58,509 bases of DNA from UBA724 sp964008075 (lineage in GTDB: Bacteria; Bacteroidota; Bacteroidia; Flavobacteriales; Flavobacteriaceae): the NCBI GenBank assembly GCA_964008075.1, contig CAXGAP010000003.1, positions 1 through 58,509 on the forward strand, given 5' to 3'. The position numbers and the translations under genes were made by a program. Of the stretch, positions 1-9,492 are shown piece by piece (the first letter of the stretch is position 1; the number at the start of each line of letters is the position of its first letter). Below the pieces are notes generated by a model. The model was not told the origin of the DNA and did no database searches. It worked only from the letters and a program-made list of their open reading frames with translations.

Positions 1-1169
1 CAAAAAAACAAAATCTAGGTTTGCGTTATAAGTTACAATTGCTACCTCAATTTTCTGTTGACGCCTTTTTTAATCACAACTATTTTTCCTCCCAATACGA
101 TGATAGTTTCCCTTCATTGATGGATGCAGATAATACATTTACAAGCGAAAGCCAACGCATCATCATTCAACCCAAATGGATGGGTAGTTCCAGTTCATTC
201 AATGGGCGAGTATCTTGGTCATCAAACAGTCGTGACTTTGATTCATCATTTCCCATGTATTTTGAAGGAGATGTCACTGATTTAGAGGGTATTTTTTCTA
301 CCAATTTATCTCCTCAGTTGAGGGGGTTGGCTGGGGTGAATTATAAAAAACAAGAAGCCAAATTCATCGATACAGTAAACATGGATTTCATGGACTATTT
401 TGTCAATGTGCTATACGATAGTAACAGTCGATTGGAGGCGCAAGCTGGCGCACGTTTGAGTGAGCACAGCACCTACGGATCACATTTGACTTATCATATC
501 AATCCCTCATTAAACTTTGCGTTGAATTCCTTTGATCTTCGTTTTTATGCCAATCTAAGTACTGCTTTCATTACTCCTTCGCTTTATAAATTATTTGATT
601 TATACGCAGGAAATGAAGCCTTACAACCTGAAACCAATCAAAGTTTTGAAATAGGGGGTTCTGTACTGTTCAAAAATGATGGGCAGATCCAATTTGCCTA
701 TTTCAATAGAGATCATAAGGATTTTGTTGCCTATGACTTAAGTACCTATCGTTATGTAAACGATGCGAGAGATTTTAGTGTTTATGGCTTAGAATTTTTA
801 TTGGAATATCCATTCTCCGATAAGCTTCGTGTGCAGACCAATTACACATACACCCAGCATGAGGAAGGGGAGGGCTTGCGTATTCCCAAACATAAGATGA
901 ATGCAAATTTGCGTTATGATGTAAAGGCAAAGACACAATTGCTCGCCAACATTCAATTTGTTGGTGATCGCGATGACTTGGCTGGGCAAGGATTGGTAAA
1001 GCTTTCATCTTATTGGTTATTGGATTTTAGGATTTCACATCAACTTTCCCAATCTGGGATGTCACTATTTGGCTCGATCGAAAATATGTTTAACGCTGAC
1101 TATGAGGAAGTAAGAGGATACACTACTCGAGGTAGAAATCTTTCGATTGGCGTATCGTATGTATTTTAG
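1..1169 (+). CDS. TonB-dependent receptor, C-terminal part (5' truncated by window edge)
   Basis: The reading frame is open from the first bases of the window, so this is the C-terminal part (about 385 residues) of a longer outer-membrane protein. It has the alternating beta-strand and turn pattern of a TonB-dependent receptor barrel, including the stretch LYAGNEALQPETNQSFEIG typical of the late barrel. It ends in TTRGRNLSIGVSYVF, with the terminal aromatic residue used for barrel assembly. This ending resembles BtuB/vitamin B12-type receptors, but the plug domain and TonB box lie outside the window, so the substrate cannot be named. Its last 47 bp overlap the end of the opposite-strand S41 protease gene. 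The family assignment is firm; the BtuB subtype is a guess. Confidence 0.88.
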   Translation, partial: KKQNLGLRYKLQLLPQFSVDAFFNHNYFSSQYDDSFPSLMDADNTFTSESQRIIIQPKWMGSSSSFNGRVSWSSNSRDFDSSFPMYFEGDVTDLEGIFSTNLSPQLRGLAGVNYKKQEAKFIDTVNMDFMDYFVNVLYDSNSRLEAQAGARLSEHSTYGSHLTYHINPSLNFALNSFDLRFYANLSTAFITPSLYKLFDLYAGNEALQPETNQSFEIGGSVLFKNDGQIQFAYFNRDHKDFVAYDLSTYRYVNDARDFSVYGLEFLLEYPFSDKLRVQTNYTYTQHEEGEGLRIPKHKMNANLRYDVKAKTQLLANIQFVGDRDDLAGQGLVKLSSYWLLDFRISHQLSQSGMSLFGSIENMFNADYEEVRGYTTRGRNLSIGVSYVF

Positions 1170-2538
1170 TTGGGATGTCGAAATGCATAACTGCTTTTTG
1201 CAAAGGAGTAAATTGTTTGAAATGAATGTTATCTGTGTCAATCGCTTTCTTTTCTAACCTCGTTGGGAGTGCACCCATGATTTCTAGGGTTTTTTCTAAA
1301 AGGGGTTCATCGATCTCTCCAAGGGACCCTAAATTAGCAATATCTTCTCTTAGAATATGATCTGCTTGAAGGCCATCTTCAAAGTCTGCAAACCCGTCGG
1401 CATTGGAAATTTTAAATGTGATTGGCTGCATTGCCCAAGTATGTCGAGGGTTGATAGTCCCATTGTTGTCAATCCAGTCATAGATAGTGTAAGAGCCAAC
1501 ATTCTTTCCTGTTGTGTGATCTCCAACGAGTATCACATCAATATAGGGTGATAGGCCATTGATTAGGAGTTCGCTTGCCGATGCAGTACTGGAAGAACTT
1601 ATAACATACAATTGAGTCATTCCCAATTGAACTGGATTCGATTCAAATACTTGGCTTTCATTCCATGAAGAAAGTTTGTCATTATGTTTTGTTTGGGCAA
1701 ATAATTCCCCTGAAAATTGACCAGTAATCATACTTGCAAGTTTGATCGATGAGCTGGTCCGTCCACCACGATTATAACGCAAATCGATAATGAAATCACT
1801 TACGCCTTGGGTTTGAAATCCAGCCAGAACATTTAGGAGTTCTGCATCAAAATCAGCTACGAACGCATTGTACATCAAATACCCAATTTTTTTGTTGTTT
1901 AGCTCTATTACCTTCATTATATGGATTGGATTTTCTTGTATCTCTGCTTTAACCAAATCGATGCTTTTGGATATTGGGTTTACAAATCCTCCATTGATTT
2001 CGGCGAGTTGAATGCTAAAGGATTCTTCCTCACTACTCAGCAATTCAGTGTAATTGTTAATCGTCAACTGCTCGTTGTTGACACTCAGAAAAACATCTCC
2101 TCGTTTTATGTTTTTTGTAGCTGCATCAGAACCAGGCAATACATAACGAATATAGGCAATCAAGTCATCTGAATTTCCAATTGTTGCCAACCCAATCATC
2201 ATCCCACTTGTTTTATAAATACGACTCAACTGTTTGTCGAGAGCTGTGTAATCACTCACTATCCAACTAAACCGATCATTGTCATATAGTAGCGATTCAA
2301 ACAATTGCTCTTGATTTCCAGTGGACTGAGATAAAAACGATGCATATGATTTTTGTGAGCTAAAACGATCATCAGCCAAATCGGGGACTGTATCTTGCCA
2401 ATAGTAATATGTATTTAATGCTTCATAAATAAAGTCCTCAATTTCAAAGTCATACTCACGAAACGAGATGCTATCATCTTCGTCTTTGCATGAAATAAAG
2501 GTTATTAAAAGAAGCCCAGATAAGAATAAATAACGCAT
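1123..2538 (-). CDS. S41 family C-terminal processing peptidase, lipoprotein
   Basis: A 471-residue serine protease of the S41 (Ctp/tricorn-like) family. The N-terminus MRYLFLSGLLLITFISC is a lipoprotein signal with Cys17 as the probable lipidated residue, so the protein should be anchored in the envelope facing the periplasm or surface. I chose the ATG that begins this signal rather than the ATG 11 codons upstream. A PDZ-like part (GSDAATKNIKRGDVFLSVN) precedes the protease core. The core shows DLRYNRGG, the nucleophile region SSSTASASELLINGL and the catalytic-lysine region TTGKNVGSY, as in Ctp enzymes. The substrate is unknown. The gene stands alone and converges on the TonB receptor with an unusual 47-bp coding overlap at the 3' ends. 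Confidence 0.9.
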   Translation of the reverse strand: MRYLFLSGLLLITFISCKDEDDSISFREYDFEIEDFIYEALNTYYYWQDTVPDLADDRFSSQKSYASFLSQSTGNQEQLFESLLYDNDRFSWIVSDYTALDKQLSRIYKTSGMMIGLATIGNSDDLIAYIRYVLPGSDAATKNIKRGDVFLSVNNEQLTINNYTELLSSEEESFSIQLAEINGGFVNPISKSIDLVKAEIQENPIHIMKVIELNNKKIGYLMYNAFVADFDAELLNVLAGFQTQGVSDFIIDLRYNRGGRTSSSIKLASMITGQFSGELFAQTKHNDKLSSWNESQVFESNPVQLGMTQLYVISSSSTASASELLINGLSPYIDVILVGDHTTGKNVGSYTIYDWIDNNGTINPRHTWAMQPITFKISNADGFADFEDGLQADHILREDIANLGSLGEIDEPLLEKTLEIMGALPTRLEKKAIDTDNIHFKQFTPLQKAVMHFDIPTKIHTIRQSKDFYLE

Positions 2539-2661
2539 AAATTGTATCTGTAAAATACGCAGAAGATGCAATGTAATGATTTTATCTCAAATTCATTTTC
2601 AGCAGAGGGAGCGATCAAAATCTTTATTGTATTTTCGTAAAATAACCTTATTCTCTAGTAC

Positions 2662-3192
2662 ATGAAAAAAACCTTTTTATTTTTAATGATTGCACCGATG
2701 ATGATGGCACAATCTGTTTTTGAGACCTACAAATCCAATGAAAGAGTTACCTATGTATCAATTAGTCCACAGATGTTTTCGATGCTTGCCAAGCTCAATA
2801 TCGATGATTCAGACCCTGAAGCAAAGGAGTTTTTAGAGTTGATTTCTCAAATCAATACTTTTAAACTCTTGCGAACCGATGAGCCTACAATCTTTGACGA
2901 CTTTTCAGACTGGACACAAGAGTATGCAAAAGCGAACCAACTTACTGAGTTGATGCAATTTCGTGAGGACCAAACACCTGTGTATTTTTATGCAGCACTC
3001 TCTGAAGAGGAGAACATTGTGGACCAACTTGTGATGCTGGCACAAGAGGACAATGACAATGCTGCCCTAGATGATCGTAATCAAACTGTATTGATGTATA
3101 TCGATGGAAAAATTGATTTGGAGAGAATCGCTTCATTGGTACAAAAACTTGATATCCCAGCAGGGGAAGAGCTCAATAAATTAAAAAGCTAG
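2662..3192 (+). CDS. DUF4252 domain-containing secreted protein
   Basis: A 176-residue protein with a cleavable signal (MKKTFLFLMIAPMMMAQS) followed by a single DUF4252-type domain. Matching features are the early segment VTYVSISPQMFSML, the central LRTDEPTIFDDF region, and the late VLMYIDGKIDLERIASL strand-helix. DUF4252 proteins occur in Bacteroidota and are often encoded near sigma-70/anti-sigma pairs, but no sigma factor is next to this one and no biochemical role is established. A promoter-like TATTTTCG (2630-2637), one mismatch from the Bacteroidota -7 box, lies 24 bp before the ATG. The gene converges on purB with only 15 bp between the two stops. Confidence 0.8.
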   Translation: MKKTFLFLMIAPMMMAQSVFETYKSNERVTYVSISPQMFSMLAKLNIDDSDPEAKEFLELISQINTFKLLRTDEPTIFDDFSDWTQEYAKANQLTELMQFREDQTPVYFYAALSEEENIVDQLVMLAQEDNDNAALDDRNQTVLMYIDGKIDLERIASLVQKLDIPAGEELNKLKS

Positions 3193-3207
3193 GTAAAAAT
3201 CTAACCC

Positions 3208-4551
3208 CTAAATTCCTGTGTAGTTTTGAGGGCTAATCTGAAGCAGCTCTGCTTTGAGTTCATCACTGATATCTAATTCGTTGATAAATTGCTGGATACT
3301 TTCTTTGGTGATTTCGCTATTGGTTCTTGTCAGTCCTTTTAGTGCCTCGTAGGGCTTAGGAAAACCTTCTCGTCGAAGGATGGTTTGTATGGCTTCAGCA
3401 ACCACAGCCCAATTCTTATTGAGATTCTCATCGATGGCAGTTTCATTCACTTCCAATTTGCCAAGCCCTTTATGCAGAGATGCAAGAGCAATCAGCATAT
3501 GACTAAATGGAACACCAATGTTGCGAAGAACAGTACTGTCTGTCAGGTCTCGTTGGAGTCGGGAAATGGGTAGCTTTGAGGATAGAAATGAAAAGACAGC
3601 ATTGGCAATCCCCAAGTTCCCTTCTGCATTTTCAAAATCAATAGGGTTGACTTTATGCGGCATCGCAGACGAACCAACCTCATTGTCATTGATTTTTTGT
3701 TTGAAATAGTCCATGGAAATATAAGTCCAAAAGTCCCGATTCAGATCAATCAAAATGGTGTTGATTCTTGAAAAGGCATCACACAAGGCAGCCAAGTGAT
3801 CGTAATGCTCAATCTGTGTTGTTGGAAAAGAGTGATGAAGACCTAAGGTTTTCACAACAAAGTTTTCACCAAAAGAACGCCAATCAATGTTGGGATAAGC
3901 AATCTGATGTGCATTAAAATTTCCAGTAGCACCTCCAAATTTTGCAGCATGCGGTATTTGATGCAAAAGACTCATTTGTTGTTTGACTCGTTCGCTAAAC
4001 ACCTGAATTTCTTTTCCCAATCGTGTTGGTGAAGCAGCCTGACCATGGGTTCGCGCCAGCATAGCTGTGTTTTGATAACTAGAAGACATTTCGTCTAACG
4101 TTGAAATCGTATTCTCGATTTGTGGTAGCACCACGGTTTCTATTGCATCTTTAACTGACAATGGTACTGCAGTGTTGTTTACGTCTTGGGAGGTCAACCC
4201 AAAATGGATGAACTCTTTGTATGCTCCTATACCCAACCTATCGAACTCATTTTTTAGAAAGTACTCTACTGCTTTCACATCGTGATTGGTTGTTTTCTCA
4301 ATGTCTTTTATCGCTTTGGCGTCCTCAGTTGAAAAGTGCTTGTAAAGCGATCGTAAATCCTCAAAAAGTGAATGTTGAAACGATTCGAGTTGAGGAATGG
4401 GATGGGTGCAAAGCGCAATAAAGTATTCAACCTCTACTTGAACGCGATATTTGATGAGTGCTTGTTCCGAGAAAAATGCATGCAGTGGTTTTGTTTTGCC
4501 GCGATAGCGTCCGTCGATTGGCGAAATGGCGTTTAGTGTGTTGAGCAGCAT
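3208..4551 (-). CDS. purB: Adenylosuccinate lyase
   Basis: A 447-residue member of the fumarase/aspartase superfamily. It opens with LNAISPIDGRYRGKTKPL, typical of PurB, and carries the superfamily signature GSSAMPHKVNPIDFENAEGN with the mobile catalytic serine. The HDVKAVEYF and THGQAASPTRLGKE segments supply further active-site residues. It cleaves SAICAR in IMP synthesis and adenylosuccinate in AMP synthesis, releasing fumarate. It pairs functionally with purA, found elsewhere in this window. The -7-like box TACATTTG (complement of 4568-4575) ends 16 nt before the ATG. Length and motifs are complete. Confidence 0.97.
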   Translation of the reverse strand: MLLNTLNAISPIDGRYRGKTKPLHAFFSEQALIKYRVQVEVEYFIALCTHPIPQLESFQHSLFEDLRSLYKHFSTEDAKAIKDIEKTTNHDVKAVEYFLKNEFDRLGIGAYKEFIHFGLTSQDVNNTAVPLSVKDAIETVVLPQIENTISTLDEMSSSYQNTAMLARTHGQAASPTRLGKEIQVFSERVKQQMSLLHQIPHAAKFGGATGNFNAHQIAYPNIDWRSFGENFVVKTLGLHHSFPTTQIEHYDHLAALCDAFSRINTILIDLNRDFWTYISMDYFKQKINDNEVGSSAMPHKVNPIDFENAEGNLGIANAVFSFLSSKLPISRLQRDLTDSTVLRNIGVPFSHMLIALASLHKGLGKLEVNETAIDENLNKNWAVVAEAIQTILRREGFPKPYEALKGLTRTNSEITKESIQQFINELDISDELKAELLQISPQNYTGI

Positions 4552-4588
4552 GCACGTAATTTCGATGCAAATGTACTACTTTATGGAT

Positions 4589-5347
4589 TTATCTACGACT
4601 TAAAACCTTGTATTCTTCATAGCAACCACTGATCGCTTCTAATATCTGCAGATCATTGGCTGTACGAATAAAACTCTCAGAGAAGTTACAGTTTCGTAAT
4701 ATTTCATCAATATCATTGATTTCCAATTGCAAAAACTCTTGCAGGGTTTCACGATCATATTTTACAGAAAGCAAGTCACGCAGAAGGTTGTTTTCTCTCA
4801 TTTTTTTGAGTTTTCGCAATTCATTGGGTTTTTTGCCAAAAAGTTTATACAAATAGTCAAAAGGATTGAAAATTGATCCCACAACCCTTGAAAAAGCCGA
4901 TGGCCCTCGACTCCCAGCCTCGTATCCACCAGTCGGCAGCCCAGGGATACTATAGCGCTGATTGCGATTGATGGGAACATTTTTGGCATCAATTTCAAGG
5001 TAGCCTGTCAACTGATAGGGGCGAACGATGACTTCTTCGAGTGCCAGTGCTAGTGCTGTCAATTTGAACTCTGTTTTTGGAAATTTAATCAGGTCGTTTG
5101 TAACAGTAATTTTAATCGACTTAAACCCCAGATAGGATAGATATAAAGTATCATTGATTTCGGCATCTATCGTAAAAACACCATTGGCATCTGTAATACT
5201 CATCAAAACCTTGTTTAGATTTAACACATGAACAGTTGGAATTGGCTTGTCATCAGAAGCATTTTTGACAACCCCAATCACTTCTTGTGCTGCCGATTTT
5301 GTACACCAACCCAAAAGTAAAACCAATAAAAAAAAATGTCTAGTCAT
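4589..5347 (-). CDS. CarboxypepD_reg-like domain protein, secreted
   Basis: A 252-residue exported protein with a signal peptide ending near CTKSAAQ. Residues about 22-105 form a carboxypeptidase-regulatory-like beta-sandwich (VIGVVKNASDDKPIPTVHVLN, then DANGVFTIDA and LYLSYLGFKSIKI), the fold that also caps many TonB receptors. The remaining 150 residues are charged and helical (ELRKLKKMRENNLLRDLL) and resemble other stand-alone flavobacterial proteins of this type. No receptor barrel or catalytic motif follows, so the enzymatic role, if any, is unknown. It lies between purB and rdgB on the same strand with short gaps and may be co-transcribed. Confidence 0.75.
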   Translation of the reverse strand: MTRHFFLLVLLLGWCTKSAAQEVIGVVKNASDDKPIPTVHVLNLNKVLMSITDANGVFTIDAEINDTLYLSYLGFKSIKITVTNDLIKFPKTEFKLTALALALEEVIVRPYQLTGYLEIDAKNVPINRNQRYSIPGLPTGGYEAGSRGPSAFSRVVGSIFNPFDYLYKLFGKKPNELRKLKKMRENNLLRDLLSVKYDRETLQEFLQLEINDIDEILRNCNFSESFIRTANDLQILEAISGCYEEYKVLSRR

Positions 5348-5407
5348 TTTTTCTATTGTGCAAACTAAGTTGTTTCAAAGCTATGACCATATATTTTTCA
5401 CTAAACT

Positions 5408-5995
5408 TTAACAAAAAGTTGGATTTTTTTCTAGAAAGGCAACCAATTTTTCTATCGCATTGGCTCTATGACTGATTTTATTTTTTTCATTTGATGTCAG
5501 TTCTGCAAATGTTTTTTGATATCCATTTGGGATAAAAACAGGGTCATAACCAAAGCCCTTGAAGCCTTTGGGTTCATGTGCAATTGCACCTTCAACAATA
5601 CCTTCAAATTGAAGAGTGTCGTGAGAACTCATCAACGTGATAACTGTTCTAAATTGTGCATTTCTGTTTGTGATTCCTTTGAGTTCATAAAGTAGTTTTT
5701 CACTGTTTTGCTGATCATCTTTTTGCTCGCCAGCATAACGAGCCGAGTACACACCTGGCGCACCATTCAATGCCTGAACCTCAAGACCACTATCATCCGA
5801 AACTACAATATGGCCATACTGCCTAAAAATTGTATCGGCCTTTAGTAGCGAATTTCCTTCCAAGTCTGATGCTGTTTCAGCAATCTCCTGATCATAGTTG
5901 AGGTTTACGAGTGTTTGTACACTAAACTGATGTAGAATTTGCTTAAACTCCTCGGCTTTATGTTCGTTGTGTGTGGCAAGAATTAGCTTTTTCAT
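5408..5995 (-). CDS. rdgB: Non-canonical purine NTP pyrophosphatase (RdgB/HAM1 family)
   Basis: A 195-residue ITPase that hydrolyses dITP, ITP and XTP to monophosphates and so keeps deaminated purines out of DNA and RNA. The N-terminus MKKLILATHNEHKAEEF matches the family, which is why I start here rather than 12 codons upstream. VSDDSGLEVQALNGAPGVYSARYAG holds the metal and nucleotide residues, and FGYDPVF and ISHRANAIEKL form the C-terminal base-recognition region. The start overlaps the rlmH stop as ATGA, so translation is probably coupled. Complete and typical. Confidence 0.96.
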   Translation of the reverse strand: MKKLILATHNEHKAEEFKQILHQFSVQTLVNLNYDQEIAETASDLEGNSLLKADTIFRQYGHIVVSDDSGLEVQALNGAPGVYSARYAGEQKDDQQNSEKLLYELKGITNRNAQFRTVITLMSSHDTLQFEGIVEGAIAHEPKGFKGFGYDPVFIPNGYQKTFAELTSNEKNKISHRANAIEKLVAFLEKNPTFC

Positions 5996-6462
5996 TCGTG
6001 ATGATAGGGATGATGATTGATGATCGTACAAGCTCGGTAGAGCTGTTCAAGGGCAATCACTCTGGCAAGTTGGTGAGGGAAAGTCATGGGGGAGAGTGAG
6101 ACCATCCCTTTTGCACACTTGAGTAAAGATTCGCTAAACCCATAGGCGCCTCCAAGACAAAACACTAGCGCCCCGCTCTGTAACATCGTCTGTTTGGAGA
6201 TAAATTGAGCAAAAGCTTTTGAGTCCATTTGCTTTCCTTTTTCACTAAAAAGAATCAAAGCATCTCGACTACTGACATGCTTTACAATACTTTTCTCCTC
6301 AGTCAACAGTGCATTTTCTAAATTGTGTTTGTTGTGTTTGATTTCTTTGAGTTCAATGAACTCAAAAGGCATGAAATGTTGGATGCGTTTTACATAGGTT
6401 TGTACTTCTTCAAGACCATATGTACCTACTGTTTTTCCAATGACGACACATTTTATTTTCAT
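5992..6462 (-). CDS. rlmH: 23S rRNA (pseudouridine1915-N3)-methyltransferase
   Basis: A 156-residue SPOUT methyltransferase that methylates pseudouridine 1915 in helix 69 of 23S rRNA. The C-terminal half carries the knot-forming signatures LVFCLGGAYGFSESLL (SAM site) and LSPMTFPHQLARVIALEQLYRA, and it ends in the tail HPYHHE, close to the family's conserved HPYHR-type ending. The start MKIKCVVIGKT is taken five codons inside the longest frame because it matches the family N-terminus. A TATCTTTA sequence, one base off the Bacteroidota -7 box, lies just upstream. The gene is divergent from priA and overlaps rdgB by 4 bp. Confidence 0.96.
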   Translation of the reverse strand: MKIKCVVIGKTVGTYGLEEVQTYVKRIQHFMPFEFIELKEIKHNKHNLENALLTEEKSIVKHVSSRDALILFSEKGKQMDSKAFAQFISKQTMLQSGALVFCLGGAYGFSESLLKCAKGMVSLSPMTFPHQLARVIALEQLYRACTIINHHPYHHE

Positions 6463-6488
6463 GTGATAAAGATACAACCATTTAGCTG

Positions 6489-6516
6489 TTGACGAAGTAG
6501 AAATTTCTTACTTTCG
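6489..6516 (+). promoter_or_regulatory. Probable promoter of priA (TTG, 17 bp, TACTTTCG)
   Basis: TTG at 6489-6491 is followed after 17 bp by TACTTTCG at 6509-6516. This fits the Bacteroidota sigma-ABfr spacing, with C for T at the seventh base of the -7 box. The same TAnnTTCG variant appears before rocD and the DUF368 pair in this window. The implied leader is about 75-80 nt. Confidence 0.45.
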
Positions 6517-6597
6517 CTATTCATATCCTCTTTGTTTTGGGAAATTTTGCAATCACAAATGGACATAAAAGTCAATTTTTAAAACACTAGAAATCAT

Positions 6598-9030
6598 ATG
6601 CCATTTTTTGTTGATTTGATTTTGCCGTTGCCAATCCCAAAACTATTTACATATGCTGTAACAGAAGAAGAATACAATTTTATTCAGCCTGGTATTCGAA
6701 TTGTTGTCCCCTTTGGTAACAAAAAAAAATACGCTGCTTTAAGTTATAGGACCCATACAACTATCCCTGCTTATGAAGCAAAGTCAATTGAGTATATCAT
6801 CGATCAAACCCCCATCGTTAGCCAAAAACAAATCGAGCTGTGGGAGTGGATTTCAACCTATTATATGAGTCCCTTTGGCAGTGTTTATCGTGCTGCCATG
6901 CCCAGTATTCTATTGCTTGAAAGCGAGACAGAACTTCACTTTCATAAACTTCCTTCACCAGAAGTCAAGCTGAGTGCTAATGCCGAACAACTTCTTGCTT
7001 CCTTACAAGAATATGGAAATCTTACCCTCTCACAAACTGTCAAACTAGAACTGTCTAAAAACACCTATAAACTCGCCCAAGAGTTGCTCAGTCATGACTT
7101 GATTCAAGTACGTGAGGAGGTATATACAAAATTCAAATCCAAGCAAGAACAACAGTTGGTGCTTTCTCCCAAGTATAAAGAGGATGAGAACCTTCAAGCC
7201 CTTTTGAATGATGTGGTTCGTTCTCCCAAACAACGAGAAACGCTATTGCAGTTTATGCAACAAATATCACCTGTTCAAAAATCATCATTTTTAAAAATTT
7301 CAGGTGTATCTCCATCTTCTGTCAAAACACTTATCAAAAATGGTGTGTTGTGTCAACAGTCAGTAGTTGTCGATCGCTTGGCAGTCAAAACAGCACCCGA
7401 AACACCTCCCCAAGTGCTTACAGATCCCCAAAAAAAAGCATTGCAATCGATTCGAGATGGTGCCAATGAAACGAATCGTATTTTATTGCATGGCGTCACA
7501 GCGTCGGGAAAAACGGAAGTGTACATTCATCTTGTGCAGGAGATGATCGACAAGAGAAAACAAGTTCTTTTTCTACTGCCAGAAATCGCATTGACAACAC
7601 AAATTATCAAGCGTCTATATGTTCATTTTGGTCAAAGTATGTCTGTGTATCACTCTCGTTACACACCCAGCGAACGTGCTGAGGTTTGGAACAAGGTGGT
7701 GCAACAACACCCCAGTGCACAATTGATCGTTGGTGCTCGATCGGCAGTGCTGTTGCCATTTTCGAATCTTGGGCTTATCATCGTTGATGAATCGCATGAA
7801 GTGGCGTACAAACAGTTTGAATCGAATCCTCGTTATCATGCGAGGGATGTGGCTGTAGTACTTGCTGGCTTGCATCACGCCAAAATTGTGATGGGATCTG
7901 CTTCGCCATCGATCGAGTCCACCCATAATAGTTATATCGGAAAATACTCACTTGTCGAAATAAAAAAGAGATATAAAGGTTTTTCGATGCCAACAATTGA
8001 AGTTATCGACCTAAAGGTTTTTCATAAAAAAAAGCAGATGAGAGGTCACTTTTCGGAGGCAATGGTCGAAGCGATATCAAAAACTTTAGAGGCAAAAGAG
8101 CAGGTGATATTGTTTCAAAACAGACGAGGATTTTCTTCTTTTGTGAACTGTACATCTTGTGGTCATGTACCTCAATGCCCCAATTGTGATGTGAGTTTAA
8201 CCTATCACAAACACAATGAGAAACTCAAATGCCATTACTGTGGATATGCAGTTTTGAGTCATGTACATTGTGTAGCATGTGGCACAGCCCATCCAAGGCC
8301 GATGGGTCTTGGAACCCAACAAATCGAAACTGAAATAAAGGACTTGTTCCCCGAAGCTCGCATTGCACGAATGGATTCTGACACGACCAAAGGAAAGCAT
8401 GGACACAGAGATTTAATTCAGCGTTTTGAGCAGCATGAATTGGATATCTTGATTGGTACGCAGATGCTGACAAAGGGATTGGATTTTAATAAAGTTACGC
8501 TTGTTGGTGTTGTTTTGGCAGACTCATTACTCAATTTTCAGGACTTCCGAGCACACGAACGAGCGTTCCAGATTTTGTTACAAGTTTCAGGGCGGACAGG
8601 TCGAAAAGATCGTCAGGGTACCGTACTAATTCAGACCTATGACAGTAAACATCAAATCCTTCAACAACTACAGAAATACGATTATGAAAGTATGTTTTCA
8701 ACCCAATGCAAGCAGCGAAAAGAGTTTTCATACCCACCATTTGTTCGTCTGATTCGTTTTGAACTCAAGCATAGGAATTTTGCAACGCTACAGCAGTCAG
8801 CAGACTGGTTTACACAAGCGCTGAGGAATCAGTTTTTAATGGTTTTGGGGCCACAGTCGCCTCCAATAGGTCGGATACGCAACCAATTTTTGATGCAGGT
8901 ATTGCTCAAGCTACCTGCCAATCAATCTGCTGCATCAGCTAAAGAGCAGCTCAACCGAATCATCAAAAGGTTTGATCAAATACCTAACTTCCGATCTGTA
9001 AAACTAATGGTTGACGTTGATGCGATGTAG
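6598..9030 (+). CDS. priA: Primosomal replication protein N' (PriA helicase)
   Basis: An 810-residue superfamily 2 DNA helicase that recognises stalled forks and reloads the replisome. The N-terminal DNA-binding region (FFVDLILPLPIPKLFTYAV) is followed by a helicase core with Walker A GVTASGKTE near residue 300 and a DESH box near 395 (most PriA have DEEH, so a mild variant). Eight cysteines between about 518 and 561, in CxxC pairs, form the two zinc sites. Later come LGTQQIETEI, GTQMLTKGLDFNKV and QVSGRTGRKDRQG of helicase motifs IV-VI. Length is at the upper end for the family. It is divergent from rlmH and sits upstream of rpsF. Confidence 0.97.
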   Translation: MPFFVDLILPLPIPKLFTYAVTEEEYNFIQPGIRIVVPFGNKKKYAALSYRTHTTIPAYEAKSIEYIIDQTPIVSQKQIELWEWISTYYMSPFGSVYRAAMPSILLLESETELHFHKLPSPEVKLSANAEQLLASLQEYGNLTLSQTVKLELSKNTYKLAQELLSHDLIQVREEVYTKFKSKQEQQLVLSPKYKEDENLQALLNDVVRSPKQRETLLQFMQQISPVQKSSFLKISGVSPSSVKTLIKNGVLCQQSVVVDRLAVKTAPETPPQVLTDPQKKALQSIRDGANETNRILLHGVTASGKTEVYIHLVQEMIDKRKQVLFLLPEIALTTQIIKRLYVHFGQSMSVYHSRYTPSERAEVWNKVVQQHPSAQLIVGARSAVLLPFSNLGLIIVDESHEVAYKQFESNPRYHARDVAVVLAGLHHAKIVMGSASPSIESTHNSYIGKYSLVEIKKRYKGFSMPTIEVIDLKVFHKKKQMRGHFSEAMVEAISKTLEAKEQVILFQNRRGFSSFVNCTSCGHVPQCPNCDVSLTYHKHNEKLKCHYCGYAVLSHVHCVACGTAHPRPMGLGTQQIETEIKDLFPEARIARMDSDTTKGKHGHRDLIQRFEQHELDILIGTQMLTKGLDFNKVTLVGVVLADSLLNFQDFRAHERAFQILLQVSGRTGRKDRQGTVLIQTYDSKHQILQQLQKYDYESMFSTQCKQRKEFSYPPFVRLIRFELKHRNFATLQQSADWFTQALRNQFLMVLGPQSPPIGRIRNQFLMQVLLKLPANQSAASAKEQLNRIIKRFDQIPNFRSVKLMVDVDAM

Positions 9031-9150
9031 GAGAGCAGTGAAAATCTGTAAGATCGTTGTACTTTTTCACAACTGCATTTCAGGTAAAAAATTAAAAAAG
9101 GATTGGAATTGATAAACAAAAGTAATAATTTCGCTGCCCAATTTATAAAT

Positions 9151-9489
9151 ATGAATCATTACGAAACTGTTTTCATTTTAAATCCCGTTTTATCTGAAGA
9201 TCAGGTAAAGGAAGCAGTTCAAAAGTATGCTGATATCATCACTTCAAATGGAGGTGACCTTGTTGATCAGGAGGATTGGGGCTTAAAAAAGTTTGCCTAT
9301 ACCATCCAAAACAAGAAAAGTGGTTTCTACCATCTTTTTGACTTTAAAGTCGCTCCTGAAGTTGTCAATGCTTTAGAACTGGAATTTAGACGCGATGAGC
9401 GCGTGATGCGCTATCTCACGGTCAAGCTAGACAAACATGCTGAAGCATGGGCCGTAAAACGAAGAGAACGATTAACAGCAAATGTATAA
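9151..9489 (+). CDS. rpsF: 30S ribosomal protein S6
   Basis: A 112-residue protein beginning MNHYETVFILNPVLSEDQ, the usual S6 start; an upstream in-frame TTG would add 16 residues unrelated to S6. It includes GDLVDQEDWGLKKFAYTIQNKKSGFY and the RRDERVMRYLTVKLD strand that packs against S18. It lies first in the rpsF-rpsR-rplI operon, with 3 bp before rpsR. The upstream stretch holds TACTTTTT around 9060, a weak -7 candidate. I looked for an S6:S18 autoregulatory leader but saw no clear CCG-bulged hairpin. Confidence 0.97.
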   Translation: MNHYETVFILNPVLSEDQVKEAVQKYADIITSNGGDLVDQEDWGLKKFAYTIQNKKSGFYHLFDFKVAPEVVNALELEFRRDERVMRYLTVKLDKHAEAWAVKRRERLTANV

Positions 9490-9492
9490 CGC

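Noticed and set aside
9031..9150. Possible S6:S18 autoregulatory leader before rpsF
   Set aside because: No stable hairpin with the conserved bulged CCG could be drawn.
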